Shown here: positions 47,200 through 56,763 of the stretch, in pieces
How the letters are laid out: every line of letters begins with the position of its first letter
Position numbering within the stretch: the first letter of the stretch is position 1
Assembly (NCBI RefSeq): GCF_001940245.1
Contig: NZ_MJIG01000004.1
Coordinates: 868,001 to 932,000 of the forward strand
Origin: Anaerostipes sp. 992a
GTDB taxonomy: Bacteria > Bacillota > Clostridia > Lachnospirales > Lachnospiraceae
Length of the DNA stretch: 64,000 nucleotides
Direction: 5' to 3'
Translations under genes and position numbers: made by a program
Notes under the pieces: model-generated
Database searches by the model: none
What the model was told of the DNA's origin: nothing
Seen by the model: only the letters and a program-made list of their open reading frames with translations

Positions 47200-48570
47200 C
47201 TATCTAGTTCCTGCTCCGCTCTTGCACTGATTGAGAAAGGACGCCACACACAGGAATAGAACAACTCCTACATAATTAGATCCCAGAGAGGACCAGCTTG
47301 TAGCCAATGAAATGGTCGGAAACATAAACATCATGGTAATCACCATTTTGTATCGGCCGTTTTTACTATGATTTAACTTCTTCTGAATCAAAGAAAGAAG
47401 ACAGCCCAGAAAGAAACTTCCTGCAATCATTCCCACATATCCCATGTCATAATAGAATTCCGCCATCGGTGTTACTGCATACCCTCCGTTTACACTGGAA
47501 TCGAAGTTCTTAAAAGCGATTGCAACAATCCGTCCCAACTCCACTGGTTTCCATGGAAATATACTTCTTGGAACCCAGAAAATAAATGGGAACAGAAACT
47601 GTCCCAGAGAATACTGCGGAGTCAGCTCCCTTAACGTTCTGGATAGATAATATAAAGAATCAAAGGTGGATGTTGTAATGAGAAGATCATATGTATCCTT
47701 TAACACGGCAAAGGAAAATCCTTCTGCATCTCTGTTAAAGCGAACCAGGATAGCGATCAAAACTCCCAGGCCTCCGAATAAGATTCCTCTAAATATCCAT
47801 TTGCGCTGTTTTCTGGTTATTCGTATCTTCTCTTTCCTATTCTCCACATCATCACTGGCAAATATCTTCATACAGCAAAACGCAACCAGCTGATATAAGA
47901 TGGCTAAAGACGCTCCACTGGCATAGGACATCGCCAGATGAAATACAAAATAAATTCTGGCCACCCAATGAATCGTACTTCTTGGCTTTTCCGTTACATA
48001 GAGAAGATTATAGTAAGCGAACGGAGCCACCAGCTTCCCAATTCCTCCTAACATTTTTTCCGCAGCTACCGAAGAAAACTTTGCCTGATAAGAAGCACTA
48101 AAGTAGGCCACAATTCCTCCCGCCGAATAAATCTCAAGCAGATGGACTGCTACTGCCAGAAGCAGAAGGACGTAATAGGAAAATATTCGTGGCTCCTGGT
48201 CCAGGAACTGAAATCGTTTTGTCTTAATTCTTCGCATAAATCTCACTGCGATCATCATCAGTAGGAAAGAAAGAATACAAATTCCCTCCGCTTCCTTATA
48301 TTCCTCTAAGGATATCGAATCTTTATTCAGGAGATAAAGCTGTGCCATAGTCATATAGACAAAATAGAAGGCAAAAGCGAAGGTGGAAATCAGATGTTCT
48401 TCCAGCTTATGATTCACAGCGACCATATAGACTCCACAGATGGATACAAGAAGAAATATAAGTCCCATCGCCCACACATCTACAGGCTGTCCAACCAATA
48501 CTGGAACACTCATGACAAAATAAAAGACAGACATGAGTATGGCAATCAATGGTGTGTTTTTTAGTATCAT
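47200..48570 (-). CDS. Oligosaccharide repeat-unit polymerase (Wzy-like)
   Basis: A 456-residue membrane protein with roughly twelve hydrophobic segments (starting TPLIAILMSVFYFVMSVPVL) and a large hydrophilic loop around SRTLRELTPQYSLGQFLFPF and GGYAVTPMAEFYYDMGYVGM, as in O-antigen polymerases of Wzy-dependent capsules. Such proteins join flipped repeat units outside the membrane and share little sequence, so the call rests on topology, the loop motif and location between two glycosyltransferase genes in a cluster with Wzx and Wzz. It is distinct from the ligase-like gene at 25134-26807. One of the two may ligate rather than polymerise. Confidence 0.8.
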   Translation of the reverse strand: MILKNTPLIAILMSVFYFVMSVPVLVGQPVDVWAMGLIFLLVSICGVYMVAVNHKLEEHLISTFAFAFYFVYMTMAQLYLLNKDSISLEEYKEAEGICILSFLLMMIAVRFMRRIKTKRFQFLDQEPRIFSYYVLLLLAVAVHLLEIYSAGGIVAYFSASYQAKFSSVAAEKMLGGIGKLVAPFAYYNLLYVTEKPRSTIHWVARIYFVFHLAMSYASGASLAILYQLVAFCCMKIFASDDVENRKEKIRITRKQRKWIFRGILFGGLGVLIAILVRFNRDAEGFSFAVLKDTYDLLITTSTFDSLYYLSRTLRELTPQYSLGQFLFPFIFWVPRSIFPWKPVELGRIVAIAFKNFDSSVNGGYAVTPMAEFYYDMGYVGMIAGSFFLGCLLSLIQKKLNHSKNGRYKMVITMMFMFPTISLATSWSSLGSNYVGVVLFLCVASFLNQCKSGAGTR

Positions 48571-48598
48571 TTTTCTTCCTCCCTGATCAATCCCTTAC

Positions 48599-49804
48599 TC
48601 ATTCTCCCTCTTCTGCAAGTACCCGAAGCTTTTGATAAAATTCTCCTCTTCGTTTTTGCAGCTCTTCTTCTGCATACTCCTCAGCCCTTATCCGATTCTC
48701 TTGGCTTGCCTTGCACATCGCTTCTGGATCAGTAATCAATGCTTTTATCTTATCTGCCAGCTCTTTCGTGGCACCAACTTCCACCAGATAGGGGGCATCC
48801 AATAATTCCGGAATCCCATTAACATTAGTTGAGATGCATGGAAGTCCCACAGCCATCGCTTCAATCAACACCCGTGGAAGTCCCTCTGCATGAGACGGAA
48901 AGACAAATAAATCACTGTCTAGCAATTTTTTCCTTACCTCTCTGCTATTAGACAGCTTCCCAATGAAGGAAATCCGATCAGATACCCCAAGGTGTTCTGC
49001 ATATCGTTCAAATTCCCCAATCAACGATCCTTCACCGACAAAATCCACCTGCACCATAATGCCTTCCTGTTTTAAGATAGAAACTGCTTCGATCAGCTCT
49101 TCATGTCCTTTCACATGGTTACCAATAAAGTTGGTAACATGAACAATGCGATAGGGGGTCTCTGTTTTCTGATATTCTCTGGCTTCTCTGAAATAGCTTT
49201 TCGGAATATTCACAGAAGAATAGTATGCTTCAAAATGTTCTTTTCTTTCTCCATGCTGTCTGGCATAGCTTGGATACCTTTTTTGTAATGCATATTTGGT
49301 TACATAAGAGGCTCCGTTGGCCTTATAACAGGCTTTTTTCAAATCTTTCGTCCAGATTCTCCGAATCAATGGCCTTGCCACTGTTTTTAATGTTCCTGGT
49401 GCTGCAAAATCCCATGGGTCCACCACAACCTCTACCGCATAGGGCTTTCCTGTCTTTTCAAAGCCATGAAGAAACTGATAGCCTACCGTACTCGGAATTC
49501 GAAAAATCCCACAATCACAGCCTTCAAAATACTGTTTCATATTCATTTTTATGGACGCATACTTTATGATATATTCCTTTGGTCCTTTAAATTCTTCAAT
49601 TGGAAAAAACTCCACATGTGGACCGCTGCAAAGATTCGGAAACTCTTTATTCGTTTCAATCTCCTGAATCCGCATAGCAATTCGTACTTCATCAAATGCA
49701 CTTAAATATCTTGCAAAAAAGGAGTAATCATAAATTCTCGCACTCCAGACTCTTCCATCGGGAGTTCTGCCAAGATGCCCATCCACAACGACTAATACTT
49801 TCAT
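48599..49804 (-). CDS. Glycosyltransferase family 4
   Basis: A 401-residue GT-B enzyme. The donor-binding half shows YRIVHVTNFIGNHVKGHEEL, VDFVGEGSLIGEFERYAEHL, FIGKLSNSREVRKKLLDSDL and the classical SHAEGLPRVLIEAMAVGLPC with the E-x7-E pattern. The N-terminal half (VVDGHLGRTPDGRVWSARIY) is unusual for the family but resembles other capsule-cluster transferases. It acts on the cytoplasmic face during repeat-unit assembly. The start has AAAGGA upstream and lies 3 bp from the acyltransferase gene. The sugar is not predictable. Confidence 0.87.
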   Translation of the reverse strand: MKVLVVVDGHLGRTPDGRVWSARIYDYSFFARYLSAFDEVRIAMRIQEIETNKEFPNLCSGPHVEFFPIEEFKGPKEYIIKYASIKMNMKQYFEGCDCGIFRIPSTVGYQFLHGFEKTGKPYAVEVVVDPWDFAAPGTLKTVARPLIRRIWTKDLKKACYKANGASYVTKYALQKRYPSYARQHGERKEHFEAYYSSVNIPKSYFREAREYQKTETPYRIVHVTNFIGNHVKGHEELIEAVSILKQEGIMVQVDFVGEGSLIGEFERYAEHLGVSDRISFIGKLSNSREVRKKLLDSDLFVFPSHAEGLPRVLIEAMAVGLPCISTNVNGIPELLDAPYLVEVGATKELADKIKALITDPEAMCKASQENRIRAEEYAEEELQKRRGEFYQKLRVLAEEGE

Positions 49805-49807
49805 CTT

Positions 49808-50404
49808 TTATCCTTTCAGTTTCTTTATTACTTTGGCTGGATTGCCTGCTATGACACAATCATCCTCAAATACACCACATACCACAGCTCCTGCTCCCAC
49901 GACACAACGATCTCCCAGAACAGTACCTTTTAGTAAAATAGTATTACAGCCAATAAAACAATCTTTACCAATGACAATAGGTCTTGCTCCAATCCACTCT
50001 GCTTTATGACCTGAATCCGGTGCTTTTTCCTGAAGAAGTTCATTCCTTTTCTCCATCTCAACTGGATGAAAGTCATTGTCCAGAATCTTACAGTTACCAC
50101 CAATACAAGTGCGATCACCAATCTGAATGCTCTTTCTTGCATAAATCGTTGATCCTGAGATGCCTACCTGATCACCAATCTTAATTTTTGCTCCAGGTGT
50201 TCTGGTAACAATGATCGTTCTGGAATATAATCCAACCAGATTGGATAAGAAGGAACTTTTGATTACGCAATTTTCCCCGATCGTCAGGCTGGCCCCTCGC
50301 TTATTAAAGATTACCGGCATCCCTTTTAGTAACAGATTTCTGCCATATTGAATTCCAGTGGCTTTCATCACCAGCTTAAACCAGTTACTGTTCATCCTCT
50401 TCAC
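49808..50404 (-). CDS. Hexapeptide-repeat acyltransferase
   Basis: This 198-residue protein has a left-handed beta-helix built of hexapeptide repeats (SLTIGENCVIKSSFLSNLVG, IKIGDQVGISGSTIYARKSI, IVIGKDCFIGCNTILLKGTV, DRCVVGAGAVVCGVFEDDCV) and ends in the CAT/NodL-type closing motif VIAGNPAKVIKKLKG. Such enzymes transfer acetyl groups from acetyl-CoA to a sugar hydroxyl or amine. The His in NDFHPVE may be the catalytic base. Lying 1-3 bp from glycosyltransferase genes on both sides, it probably O-acetylates a capsule sugar. It has no transmembrane segment, so it works in the cytosol. Confidence 0.88.
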   Translation of the reverse strand: MKRMNSNWFKLVMKATGIQYGRNLLLKGMPVIFNKRGASLTIGENCVIKSSFLSNLVGLYSRTIIVTRTPGAKIKIGDQVGISGSTIYARKSIQIGDRTCIGGNCKILDNDFHPVEMEKRNELLQEKAPDSGHKAEWIGARPIVIGKDCFIGCNTILLKGTVLGDRCVVGAGAVVCGVFEDDCVIAGNPAKVIKKLKG

Positions 50405-50405
50405 C

Positions 50406-51674
50406 TCAGCTTTTCAAGATTGCTTTTTTATATTTTTCGACAGATATGCCTCTTGTCAGATTCTTCATCAGATGCTCCCGTCCATTCTGCCCCATAACTG
50501 CTATTTCCTGACTTCCTGCATGGTCGATAAACCATTGGATGTCTTCTTCAATCTGCTTATAATCTCCTGGTTCTGCGCAAAATCCACATTTGGTCTCTTC
50601 GATCAACAGTCGTACTTCTGAATCTGTCTCCAGCACACCTAATACCGGTTTCCCTGCTGCTGCAATTCCATAATATTTTGATGGGCAGGATACCCCTTTG
50701 ATTCCTTTGGCATTGACACACCAATGTACATCTCCAGCATTCAGACTATAGATCAGATCCTCTTTATCCTGATATGGAATAAAGCTTACATTTCTCATCT
50801 CATGCTCCTTTACATAGGATTTCAGCTGATCCAACACACTGCCTGCACCTACAAAGGCAAATCCAACTTCCTGACCTGTCGCCGCTTTGGTTCCTGGCTT
50901 GAATCTTTCTATCACTTTGATCAGTCTTTCCAGATCATAGTACAATCCAATATTCCCGGAATACATAATGACAAATTTATCTTCCAATCCATACTTTCTA
51001 CGAAATTCCATTACTTTTTCATGTTCATACGGCAGCGGATAAATCTCCTTCTCATCAATCCAGTTATTGATAAATATCGTCTTTGGAACTCTCCTTCCGT
51101 GGAATCTTTTCTTCATTGTTTCCACCAGATCCCGTCCGACAGTAATAACAAGGTTGCTCTGCCTGCAGCTAAATTTATCAAGTATCATCATGAGCCTTAA
51201 TATCAGTGGATTTTTGCTGTAATTTACCGCCATTACCTGCTCTGGATTAAAGTCCTGAATGTTATAGATAAATCTGGCATGTTTGACCCATTTTCCCCAA
51301 ATACCTAATAATCCTCCCAAAATTGGAGGCTGAGAAATGGAAAATACATAATCCTGTCTTCCTGTCTTTCGTGTAATTGCCATAGCTCCAAAAAAATACC
51401 CCAGAATATTTCTAATTCTGCTTATCTTATTAGACTTATCAAATTCAGGCACCCGAATCCGAAAGACCCTTACGCCATTTATTATTTCTTTATAATACTT
51501 TTTCTTTTTATACTTTTCCTCAATGACTCCACTATAAGAAGGAACCACACAAATAACTGTAATTTGAAAAGTATCCAGCATTCCCTCTGCCAGTTCCTTT
51601 AGAATCTGTCCGGTGGATGCCACATCTGGAACATAATAGTGTGCATAAATAAGCAAACGTTTCTGATTGGTCAC
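50406..51674 (-). CDS. Glycosyltransferase family 4, WbuB-like
   Basis: A 422-residue GT-B enzyme opening LLIYAHYYVPDVASTGQILK, similar in layout to WbuB-type transferases that use N-acetylated or fucosamine-type sugars. Seen: RFIYNIQDFNPEQVMAVNYS, VIMYSGNIGLYYDLERLIKV, FAFVGAGSVLDQLKSYVKEH and the nucleotide-sugar site CPSKYYGIAAAGKPVLGVLE. It follows the tyrosine kinase gene by 14 bp and is the first transferase in the operon, so it may add the second sugar after the priming enzyme. The donor specificity is inference. Confidence 0.86.
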   Translation of the reverse strand: MTNQKRLLIYAHYYVPDVASTGQILKELAEGMLDTFQITVICVVPSYSGVIEEKYKKKKYYKEIINGVRVFRIRVPEFDKSNKISRIRNILGYFFGAMAITRKTGRQDYVFSISQPPILGGLLGIWGKWVKHARFIYNIQDFNPEQVMAVNYSKNPLILRLMMILDKFSCRQSNLVITVGRDLVETMKKRFHGRRVPKTIFINNWIDEKEIYPLPYEHEKVMEFRRKYGLEDKFVIMYSGNIGLYYDLERLIKVIERFKPGTKAATGQEVGFAFVGAGSVLDQLKSYVKEHEMRNVSFIPYQDKEDLIYSLNAGDVHWCVNAKGIKGVSCPSKYYGIAAAGKPVLGVLETDSEVRLLIEETKCGFCAEPGDYKQIEEDIQWFIDHAGSQEIAVMGQNGREHLMKNLTRGISVEKYKKAILKS

Positions 51675-51688
51675 TTGTGACTCCTCCT

Positions 51689-52375
51689 TTAATAAGACTG
51701 ATAATAACCACTTTTGTAGTAATAGCCCTGCTTCTCATATTTTTTCCCATTCAATATTCCACCAAGAATGCGGACACCGGAATGCTCCAGCTGTTTTTTC
51801 ACCTTCTTAATCATCCTTCGATTCACCTTACCCTGACGTACTACCAGAATGGCTCCATCCATACATGGACCGATGACTGCAGCATCAATAACCATTCCAA
51901 GTGGAGGTGTATCGAAAATAATCTTGTCATATTCTCCTTTTACTTCTTCTACTAATTTTTGGAACAATGGCCCTTCCAGTAATTCCGTTGGATTTGGTAC
52001 GTCTGGTCCGGTAAAAATCATATCCACATTTTCAATGGTGGTACTATAGATAATTTCCTTTAATGTCTTTTGTTCGCTTAGGTAATGAGATAGCCCAAAA
52101 ATGCTTTTTCCATTTTCCTGATAAGCACCCAGACGTCCAATGGTCACCGATCTGCGGATATCGCAGTCTACATATAATACTCTTTTATTAGATTCCGCCA
52201 GAGAACGTGCCAGATGAAATGCAACCACACTTTTTCCCTCATCTGCTACGGAGCTTGTGACCATGATCGTCTTTATATTTGCTCCACAAAACTGAATATT
52301 AGTCTTAATGGTTCGAAAGGCTTCGACGATTTCATATTCCTGATCCTGAATTTTACCTAACGTTACCTTATTCAT
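51689..52375 (-). CDS. Capsule tyrosine kinase (CpsD/CapB/EpsB type)
   Basis: A 228-residue BY-kinase, cytosolic and activated by the Wzz-like membrane partner encoded just upstream. Seen: ExxRxxxTNIQF-type N-terminus (YEIVEAFRTIKTNIQFCGAN), Walker A SVADEGKSVVAFHLA, Walker A' VLYVDCDIRRSV, Walker B KIIFDTPPLGMVIDAAVIG, and a C-terminal tyrosine cluster in KKYEKQGYYYKSGYYQSY (seven Tyr) for autophosphorylation. Family knowledge: cycling of this cluster controls polymer length and Wzy activity. Its start overlaps the Wzz-like gene end by 4 bp. No dedicated phosphatase gene is visible in the window. Confidence 0.92.
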   Translation of the reverse strand: MNKVTLGKIQDQEYEIVEAFRTIKTNIQFCGANIKTIMVTSSVADEGKSVVAFHLARSLAESNKRVLYVDCDIRRSVTIGRLGAYQENGKSIFGLSHYLSEQKTLKEIIYSTTIENVDMIFTGPDVPNPTELLEGPLFQKLVEEVKGEYDKIIFDTPPLGMVIDAAVIGPCMDGAILVVRQGKVNRRMIKKVKKQLEHSGVRILGGILNGKKYEKQGYYYKSGYYQSY

Positions 52376-53100
52376 GATCGTTTCTCCTTTCTACCTTTTT
52401 TTCTGCTCTTTTGTACTTTTTTCTCAAACACGGATTTGCTCTCCGGAACTTCTCCCAGAACATTTAAATCCAGATAATTTTCCATCGTTTCAATATCCAT
52501 GACTGTCTCATTCATAAAATATCGAATCAGAATGAATCCACACATTCCAATTGCCCCCGCCAAAACTCCCCATATGGTATTCTTAACCTTATTCGGGCTG
52601 ATCGGATCGCTATTTACTTCTGCCTGCTCTAAAATACTTGGACATTCCTGATCCATCTTATCTTCTATGTACTTTACAGTCACCTTGGCCAATTCATCTG
52701 TAATCTTTGCTGCCTGTACTGGATCTTCATCTACAACTGTTAATTCCAGAATTCGTGTATCCTCTGGATTGACTACCGTAATTCTTTTTTTCAGGTCACG
52801 GTAATCCTCATCCAGTTCTAATCGTTTTACAACTTTCTTTAATACGGTTTTTCCTGTTGCCACTCTCATATAATCCTTGGTCAAACTGTTGCTTGTCTGT
52901 AGATCGATAATCTCATTACTGTTTCCTTCTGAAAAAATATAAATCTCCGAAGCAGACGAATATTTTGGTGTAATGACAAACTGATTGATTACTGCTGTAA
53001 TCATTCCTATTACGCATGCAGCAGCCACAATATACTTCCATTTTCTCAGCAACAAAAAACCGATTTCTTTTAAATCAATATCTTCTTCATATTGCTCCAT
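52372..53100 (-). CDS. Polysaccharide chain-length regulator (Wzz/CapA family)
   Basis: A 242-residue membrane protein with two transmembrane helices, near residues 18-38 (YIVAAACVIGMITAVINQFV) and 175-200 (IWGVLAGAIGMCGFILIRYF), enclosing an extracellular coiled region. The Pro-rich motif SDPISPNKVKN before the second helix is diagnostic. The short cytoplasmic C-terminus would contact the BY-kinase encoded next. Together they set capsule chain length and couple it to export. The gene follows ugd by 15 bp. Confidence 0.9.
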   Translation of the reverse strand: MEQYEEDIDLKEIGFLLLRKWKYIVAAACVIGMITAVINQFVITPKYSSASEIYIFSEGNSNEIIDLQTSNSLTKDYMRVATGKTVLKKVVKRLELDEDYRDLKKRITVVNPEDTRILELTVVDEDPVQAAKITDELAKVTVKYIEDKMDQECPSILEQAEVNSDPISPNKVKNTIWGVLAGAIGMCGFILIRYFMNETVMDIETMENYLDLNVLGEVPESKSVFEKKVQKSRKKGRKEKRS

Positions 53101-53115
53101 CTCAACTTTCCTCCA

Positions 53116-54363
53116 TTAATCTCTCTGAAAAATATCTCTTGTATATACCTTGTCATTTACATCATCCAACTCTTTGCTGTAACGATTTACCAGAATTACA
53201 TCACTGATCCTTTTAAACTCTTCCAGATCATTCTCAATTCTACTTCCGAAAAAGGTTGTGTTTTTCTCAATCGTAGGCTCATAAATAATGACATGTGCCC
53301 CTTTCGCTTTAATTCTTTTCATGACTCCCTGGATGGAACTTTGGCGAAAGTTATCGCTGTTGCTCTTCATCGTCAGCCTATATACTCCAACGGTTACTTC
53401 CTTCTCCTTCTTTTTCTGCCATTCATCAGATGGTTCATAATAATGTGCCATCTGAAGAACCCTTTCAGCGATAAAGTCCTTTCTGGTTCGGTTGGCATCT
53501 ACAATTGCTTTTATCAGATTTTCCGGAATGTCCTGGTAATTGGCCAATAACTGTTTTGTATCCTTTGGAAGACAATATCCTCCATATCCAAAAGATGGAT
53601 TATTATAATGACTTCCAATTCTTGGATCCAAACATACTCCATCAATAATCTGTCTGGTATCCAATCCTTTCATCTCGGCATAGGTATCCAATTCATTGAA
53701 AAAGGAAACCCGAAGTGCCAGATATGTATTGGCGAACAGCTTTACCGCTTCTGCTTCCGTAAATCCCATAAATAAAGTATTGATATTTTCTTTTATTGCG
53801 CATTCCTGCAACAATCCGGCAAATTCTTCTGCTGCCTTTCGCAAGACAACATCTTCGAAATCTGTTCCAACAATGATACGGGATGGATATAAATTGTCAT
53901 AAAGTGCAGAACCCTCTCGTAAAAACTCAGGACTAAAGAGGATTCTTTTATTCCCTGTTCGTCTTCTAATCTCTTTGGTAAAACCTACAGGTATGGTAGA
54001 CTTAATAATAAGAAAGGCATCTGGATTGCATTTAGATGCTGTTTCAATAATTTCTTCTACAATCGATGTATCAAAATAATTCTTTCGACTGTCATAATTC
54101 GTTGGTGCTGCAATGACAATATACTCTGCTTTTTCATAGGCCTTCTGGGCATCTATCGTAGCTGTCAGATACAACTTTTTTTCTGCCAGATATGCTTCTA
54201 GTTCTTTATCTACAATTGGAGATTTTCTCTGATTGATCATCTCCACCTTTTCTGGAATAATATCCACTGCATAAACCTCATGCTTCTGTGACAATAAAAC
54301 AGCTATGGAAAGTCCCACATATCCTGTTCCAACTACTGTAATCTTTCTTTTCTCTATACTCAT
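53116..54363 (-). CDS. ugd: UDP-glucose 6-dehydrogenase
   Basis: This 415-residue enzyme oxidises UDP-glucose to UDP-glucuronate with two NAD+. Seen: Rossmann motif [80 protein letters not shown] and the catalytic Cys in [20 protein letters not shown]. These features match the polymer-associated, short-form UDP-glucose dehydrogenases; use of another UDP-hexose is less likely given the epimerase next to it. It overlaps the epimerase gene by 4 bp, and the pair would supply UDP-glucuronate and UDP-galacturonate for an acidic capsule. Confidence 0.9.
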   Translation of the reverse strand: MSIEKRKITVVGTGYVGLSIAVLLSQKHEVYAVDIIPEKVEMINQRKSPIVDKELEAYLAEKKLYLTATIDAQKAYEKAEYIVIAAPTNYDSRKNYFDTSIVEEIIETASKCNPDAFLIIKSTIPVGFTKEIRRRTGNKRILFSPEFLREGSALYDNLYPSRIIVGTDFEDVVLRKAAEEFAGLLQECAIKENINTLFMGFTEAEAVKLFANTYLALRVSFFNELDTYAEMKGLDTRQIIDGVCLDPRIGSHYNNPSFGYGGYCLPKDTKQLLANYQDIPENLIKAIVDANRTRKDFIAERVLQMAHYYEPSDEWQKKKEKEVTVGVYRLTMKSNSDNFRQSSIQGVMKRIKAKGAHVIIYEPTIEKNTTFFGSRIENDLEEFKRISDVILVNRYSKELDDVNDKVYTRDIFQRD

Positions 54364-55433
54364 AGACGTTTCTCCTCAACTTGATAAAATGACCGATACC
54401 ATTCGGCAAATGCACGAAGTCCCTTTCGAATAGATGTGTTCGGCTTAAAGTCAAAATCTTCTATTAATTCACTGACATCCGCATAGGTTGTTTCCACATC
54501 TCCCGGCTGCATAGGCACCAGTTCTTTATGTGCCTCAAAATCATAATTTTCTGGAAGCACACCACTAAAAACCAGCTCCTGCTGTAAAATCTCTACAAAT
54601 TCCAACAGATTCACTGGCTCATGATTCCCGATATTATAAACCTTATGTCTAATTTCTTTTTTATCCCGTTCAGGCGCCTTTCTCATTACACGAATGACCC
54701 CATTGACAATATCATCAATGTAAGTAAAATCCCTCTTACAATTTCCGTAATTAAAGATTTGTATCGTCTCTCCCTTTAAAAGCTTATTGGTAAATCCAAA
54801 ATATGCCATATCCGGTCTTCCCGCCGGTCCATATACGGTAAAAAATCTTAATCCAGTAGCCGGAATTCCATATAGTTTTGAATATGCATATGCCATCAGC
54901 TCATTTGATTTTTTTGTTGCAGCATATAGAGATACAGGAGAATCTGTTTTATCCTCTACGGAATAAGGAATTTTATCATTTGCTCCGTATATGCTGGAGC
55001 TTGATGCATACACAAGATGCTCCACTCCTGCTCCTTCTGTATCATATGAATGTCTGCATGCTTCCAAAATATTAAAAAATCCTATGATATTGGATTCTAT
55101 ATATGCATCCGGATTCTGAATAGAGTAGCGGACCCCTGCCTGTGCAGCAAGATTTACAACAATTCTTGGTCTATATTTCTGAAAAACAGAATGAACCATC
55201 TCCTTATCCGCAATATTGCCTTTGATAAAGACAAAAGAAGAGTATTTCTTTAAGCCTTCCAGTCTGCTCTCTTTCAGGGTTATATCATAATAATCATTCA
55301 TATTATCAATTCCAATTATCTGGATATCTTCCACCATTTCATATAAAATCCTTACCAGATTGGAACCAATAAATCCTGCTGCTCCTGTCACTAAAATAGT
55401 CTTTCCTTTTAATTCTATATTTTGCTTTTTCAT
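54360..55433 (-). CDS. UDP-glucuronate 4-epimerase
   Basis: This 357-residue extended short-chain dehydrogenase is predicted to interconvert UDP-glucuronate and UDP-galacturonate. Seen: [40 protein letters not shown], the catalytic Ser region [20 protein letters not shown], Tyr-x-x-x-Lys in [18 protein letters not shown], and the CapI-type motif [14 protein letters not shown]. The fold alone would also fit UDP-glucose 4-epimerases, but [10 protein letters not shown] and GRPDMA are typical of the uronate enzymes and ugd follows directly. It is the first biosynthetic gene behind the LytTR regulator, 34 bp away, with GAGGGG before its start. Confidence 0.9.
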   Translation of the reverse strand: MKKQNIELKGKTILVTGAAGFIGSNLVRILYEMVEDIQIIGIDNMNDYYDITLKESRLEGLKKYSSFVFIKGNIADKEMVHSVFQKYRPRIVVNLAAQAGVRYSIQNPDAYIESNIIGFFNILEACRHSYDTEGAGVEHLVYASSSSIYGANDKIPYSVEDKTDSPVSLYAATKKSNELMAYAYSKLYGIPATGLRFFTVYGPAGRPDMAYFGFTNKLLKGETIQIFNYGNCKRDFTYIDDIVNGVIRVMRKAPERDKKEIRHKVYNIGNHEPVNLLEFVEILQQELVFSGVLPENYDFEAHKELVPMQPGDVETTYADVSELIEDFDFKPNTSIRKGLRAFAEWYRSFYQVEEKRL

Positions 55434-55467
55434 TAAGATTTCCCCTCACGTTTTATTTTAAGTACAT

Positions 55468-56160
55468 TTAAAACATCTCTTTGATCTCTTTATAATACTT
55501 CCTACTGATCGGTACGCTTTTCCCTCCCTTTAGCTCAAAACGATCCCGATAAAACTTCTCTACGCAGTTTCGATTTACAATATAGCTATTATGGCATCTT
55601 ATAAAAATACGATGATTCAAGCGTTCATCCAATTCTCCAATTTTTAATACAGTAGTAGCTACATCGGCAGTTTCTCTCATCCATATATAGGTCTTTCTTT
55701 TATTTCGTTCCATATATTGGATATTTTCCTGATCCAGGACAATCCGTTTGCCCTTCGTAAAAATAACCAATTTCTTTTCCTTCCACTTTTCAATCAGGCA
55801 GGAAAACATATGCTTCATATTGTATTCTAATCTGCTCTGTTCCACCAGATAGCTATGCTCCACCTCATAGCATTTAGAAGAATCTTCCATATGGTCTGTC
55901 CAGAAAACAATCTGGAATCCATTATTTATGTTCTTTAACCTTTTGGCTAAAGGAATGGTGGACTCATGATTGAACGTCGTATTTAGAAAGAGAAAATCCA
56001 GATTCTTGGATCTATCCTGATAAAAATCAATCAACCCCTGCACTTTGTCAAACTCAAGAATATCTACATCCATCCTCTCTTCCAGAGCAAAGGATCTGAT
56101 TGCATCGCTTGCCCATTTTCGATATTCTAAACTTTCTTCTAGCATTCCTATCATATACAT
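55468..56160 (-). CDS. LytTR transcription regulator with degenerate receiver, head of the capsule operon
   Basis: A 230-residue protein. The C-terminal 100 residues are a LytTR DNA-binding domain (RIVLDQENIQYMERNKRKTY, NHRIFIRCHNSYIVNRNCVE, GGKSVPISRKYYKEIKEMF). The N-terminal 120 residues look like a CheY-type receiver, but the strand that should carry the phospho-acceptor Asp reads LDFLFLNTTFNHES, with Asn in its place, so it is probably not regulated by phosphorylation. It is the first gene of the capsule operon and has a class 2 promoter with a 31-bp element shared with the O-antigen-ligase-like gene. That suggests autoregulation and control of capsule and perhaps surface proteins. No cognate histidine kinase is present in the window. 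Confidence 0.87.
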   Translation of the reverse strand: MYMIGMLEESLEYRKWASDAIRSFALEERMDVDILEFDKVQGLIDFYQDRSKNLDFLFLNTTFNHESTIPLAKRLKNINNGFQIVFWTDHMEDSSKCYEVEHSYLVEQSRLEYNMKHMFSCLIEKWKEKKLVIFTKGKRIVLDQENIQYMERNKRKTYIWMRETADVATTVLKIGELDERLNHRIFIRCHNSYIVNRNCVEKFYRDRFELKGGKSVPISRKYYKEIKEMF

Positions 56161-56196
56161 TTTTCATTTATCCCCTGTCGTTTATACTTGTTTTTC

Positions 56197-56262
56197 ATTA
56201 TAGTTTTTTGTGATTTTCTCATCTACAAAGATTACATAATTAACCAGTTAACTGTAATATTT
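56197..56262 (-). promoter_or_regulatory. Class 2 promoter of the LytTR/capsule operon
   Basis: Minus strand: ACAGTTAACTGGTTAA, then TTATGTA (56239-56233), 30 bp, TATAAT (56202-56197), 37 bp before the start at 56160. CAGTTAACTG is a perfect palindrome. The shared element at 56232-56262 matches 26889-26919 at all but two positions. Confidence 0.65.
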
Positions 56263-56311
56263 GACACCTTCTGACAATTAGTATTTCTAAATCTTTTTTA
56301 TTATGAAAGAA

Positions 56312-56357
56312 AACTGGCATCCTATATATTTATTTTGAAACATACCGGATGCCAGCT
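56312..56357 (-). terminator. Terminator after the small Fn3-like gene
   Basis: CTGGCATCC (56314-56322) pairs with GGATGCCAG (56347-56355) over an AT-rich loop of 24 nt, with T-rich sequence following on the minus strand. It separates the Fn3-like gene from the capsule operon promoter. Confidence 0.75.
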
Positions 56358-56362
56358 TTACC

Positions 56363-56746
56363 CTATTTTATTTTACATTTTTTTACAGCTGAATATTTGC
56401 CATATGTCTTTTTTCCACTAGACGATGTTCGAACGCCTCGAACTTTTGCATAGTAAGTTTTATTGCTCTGCAATCCAGTCACCGTTGCCTTTGTTACACT
56501 CTTACCGAAGGTTCTGGTACGTGTATTTTTTTTAAAATTTTTATCACTGCTCATCAACAATTGATACCCTGTACAGCTATCGTCTTTTTTCCAAATCAAT
56601 GTTACCTGCCCTTTCTTTTTACTACTCATTGAAATCGTCTGCTTGACTGGTATAGAAGCTGCTTCTGTTTGACAAGAAGTAGCCATTACGAAAAATAATC
56701 CACACAATAAAATCCCATAATAAAATCTTTTCTTAATAATAGACAT
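56363..56746 (-). CDS. Small secreted fibronectin-III-like protein
   Basis: A 127-residue protein with a signal peptide (FYYGILLCGLFFVMATSC; the Cys could be a weak lipobox but the context is poor) and a single fibronectin type III-like domain: VTLIWKKDDSCTGYQLLMSS, then KATVTGLQSNKTYYAKVRGV and KKTYGKYSAVKKCKIK at the end. These are hallmarks of the Fn3 units found in Clostridia surface proteins. AGGAGG precedes the ATG. It stands alone between terminator and palindrome-rich spacer, divergent from the STAND gene. Function unknown; a soluble or wall-associated adaptor is possible. Confidence 0.75.
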   Translation of the reverse strand: MSIIKKRFYYGILLCGLFFVMATSCQTEAASIPVKQTISMSSKKKGQVTLIWKKDDSCTGYQLLMSSDKNFKKNTRTRTFGKSVTKATVTGLQSNKTYYAKVRGVRTSSSGKKTYGKYSAVKKCKIK

Positions 56747-56763
56747 AAATAAGACCTCCTATT

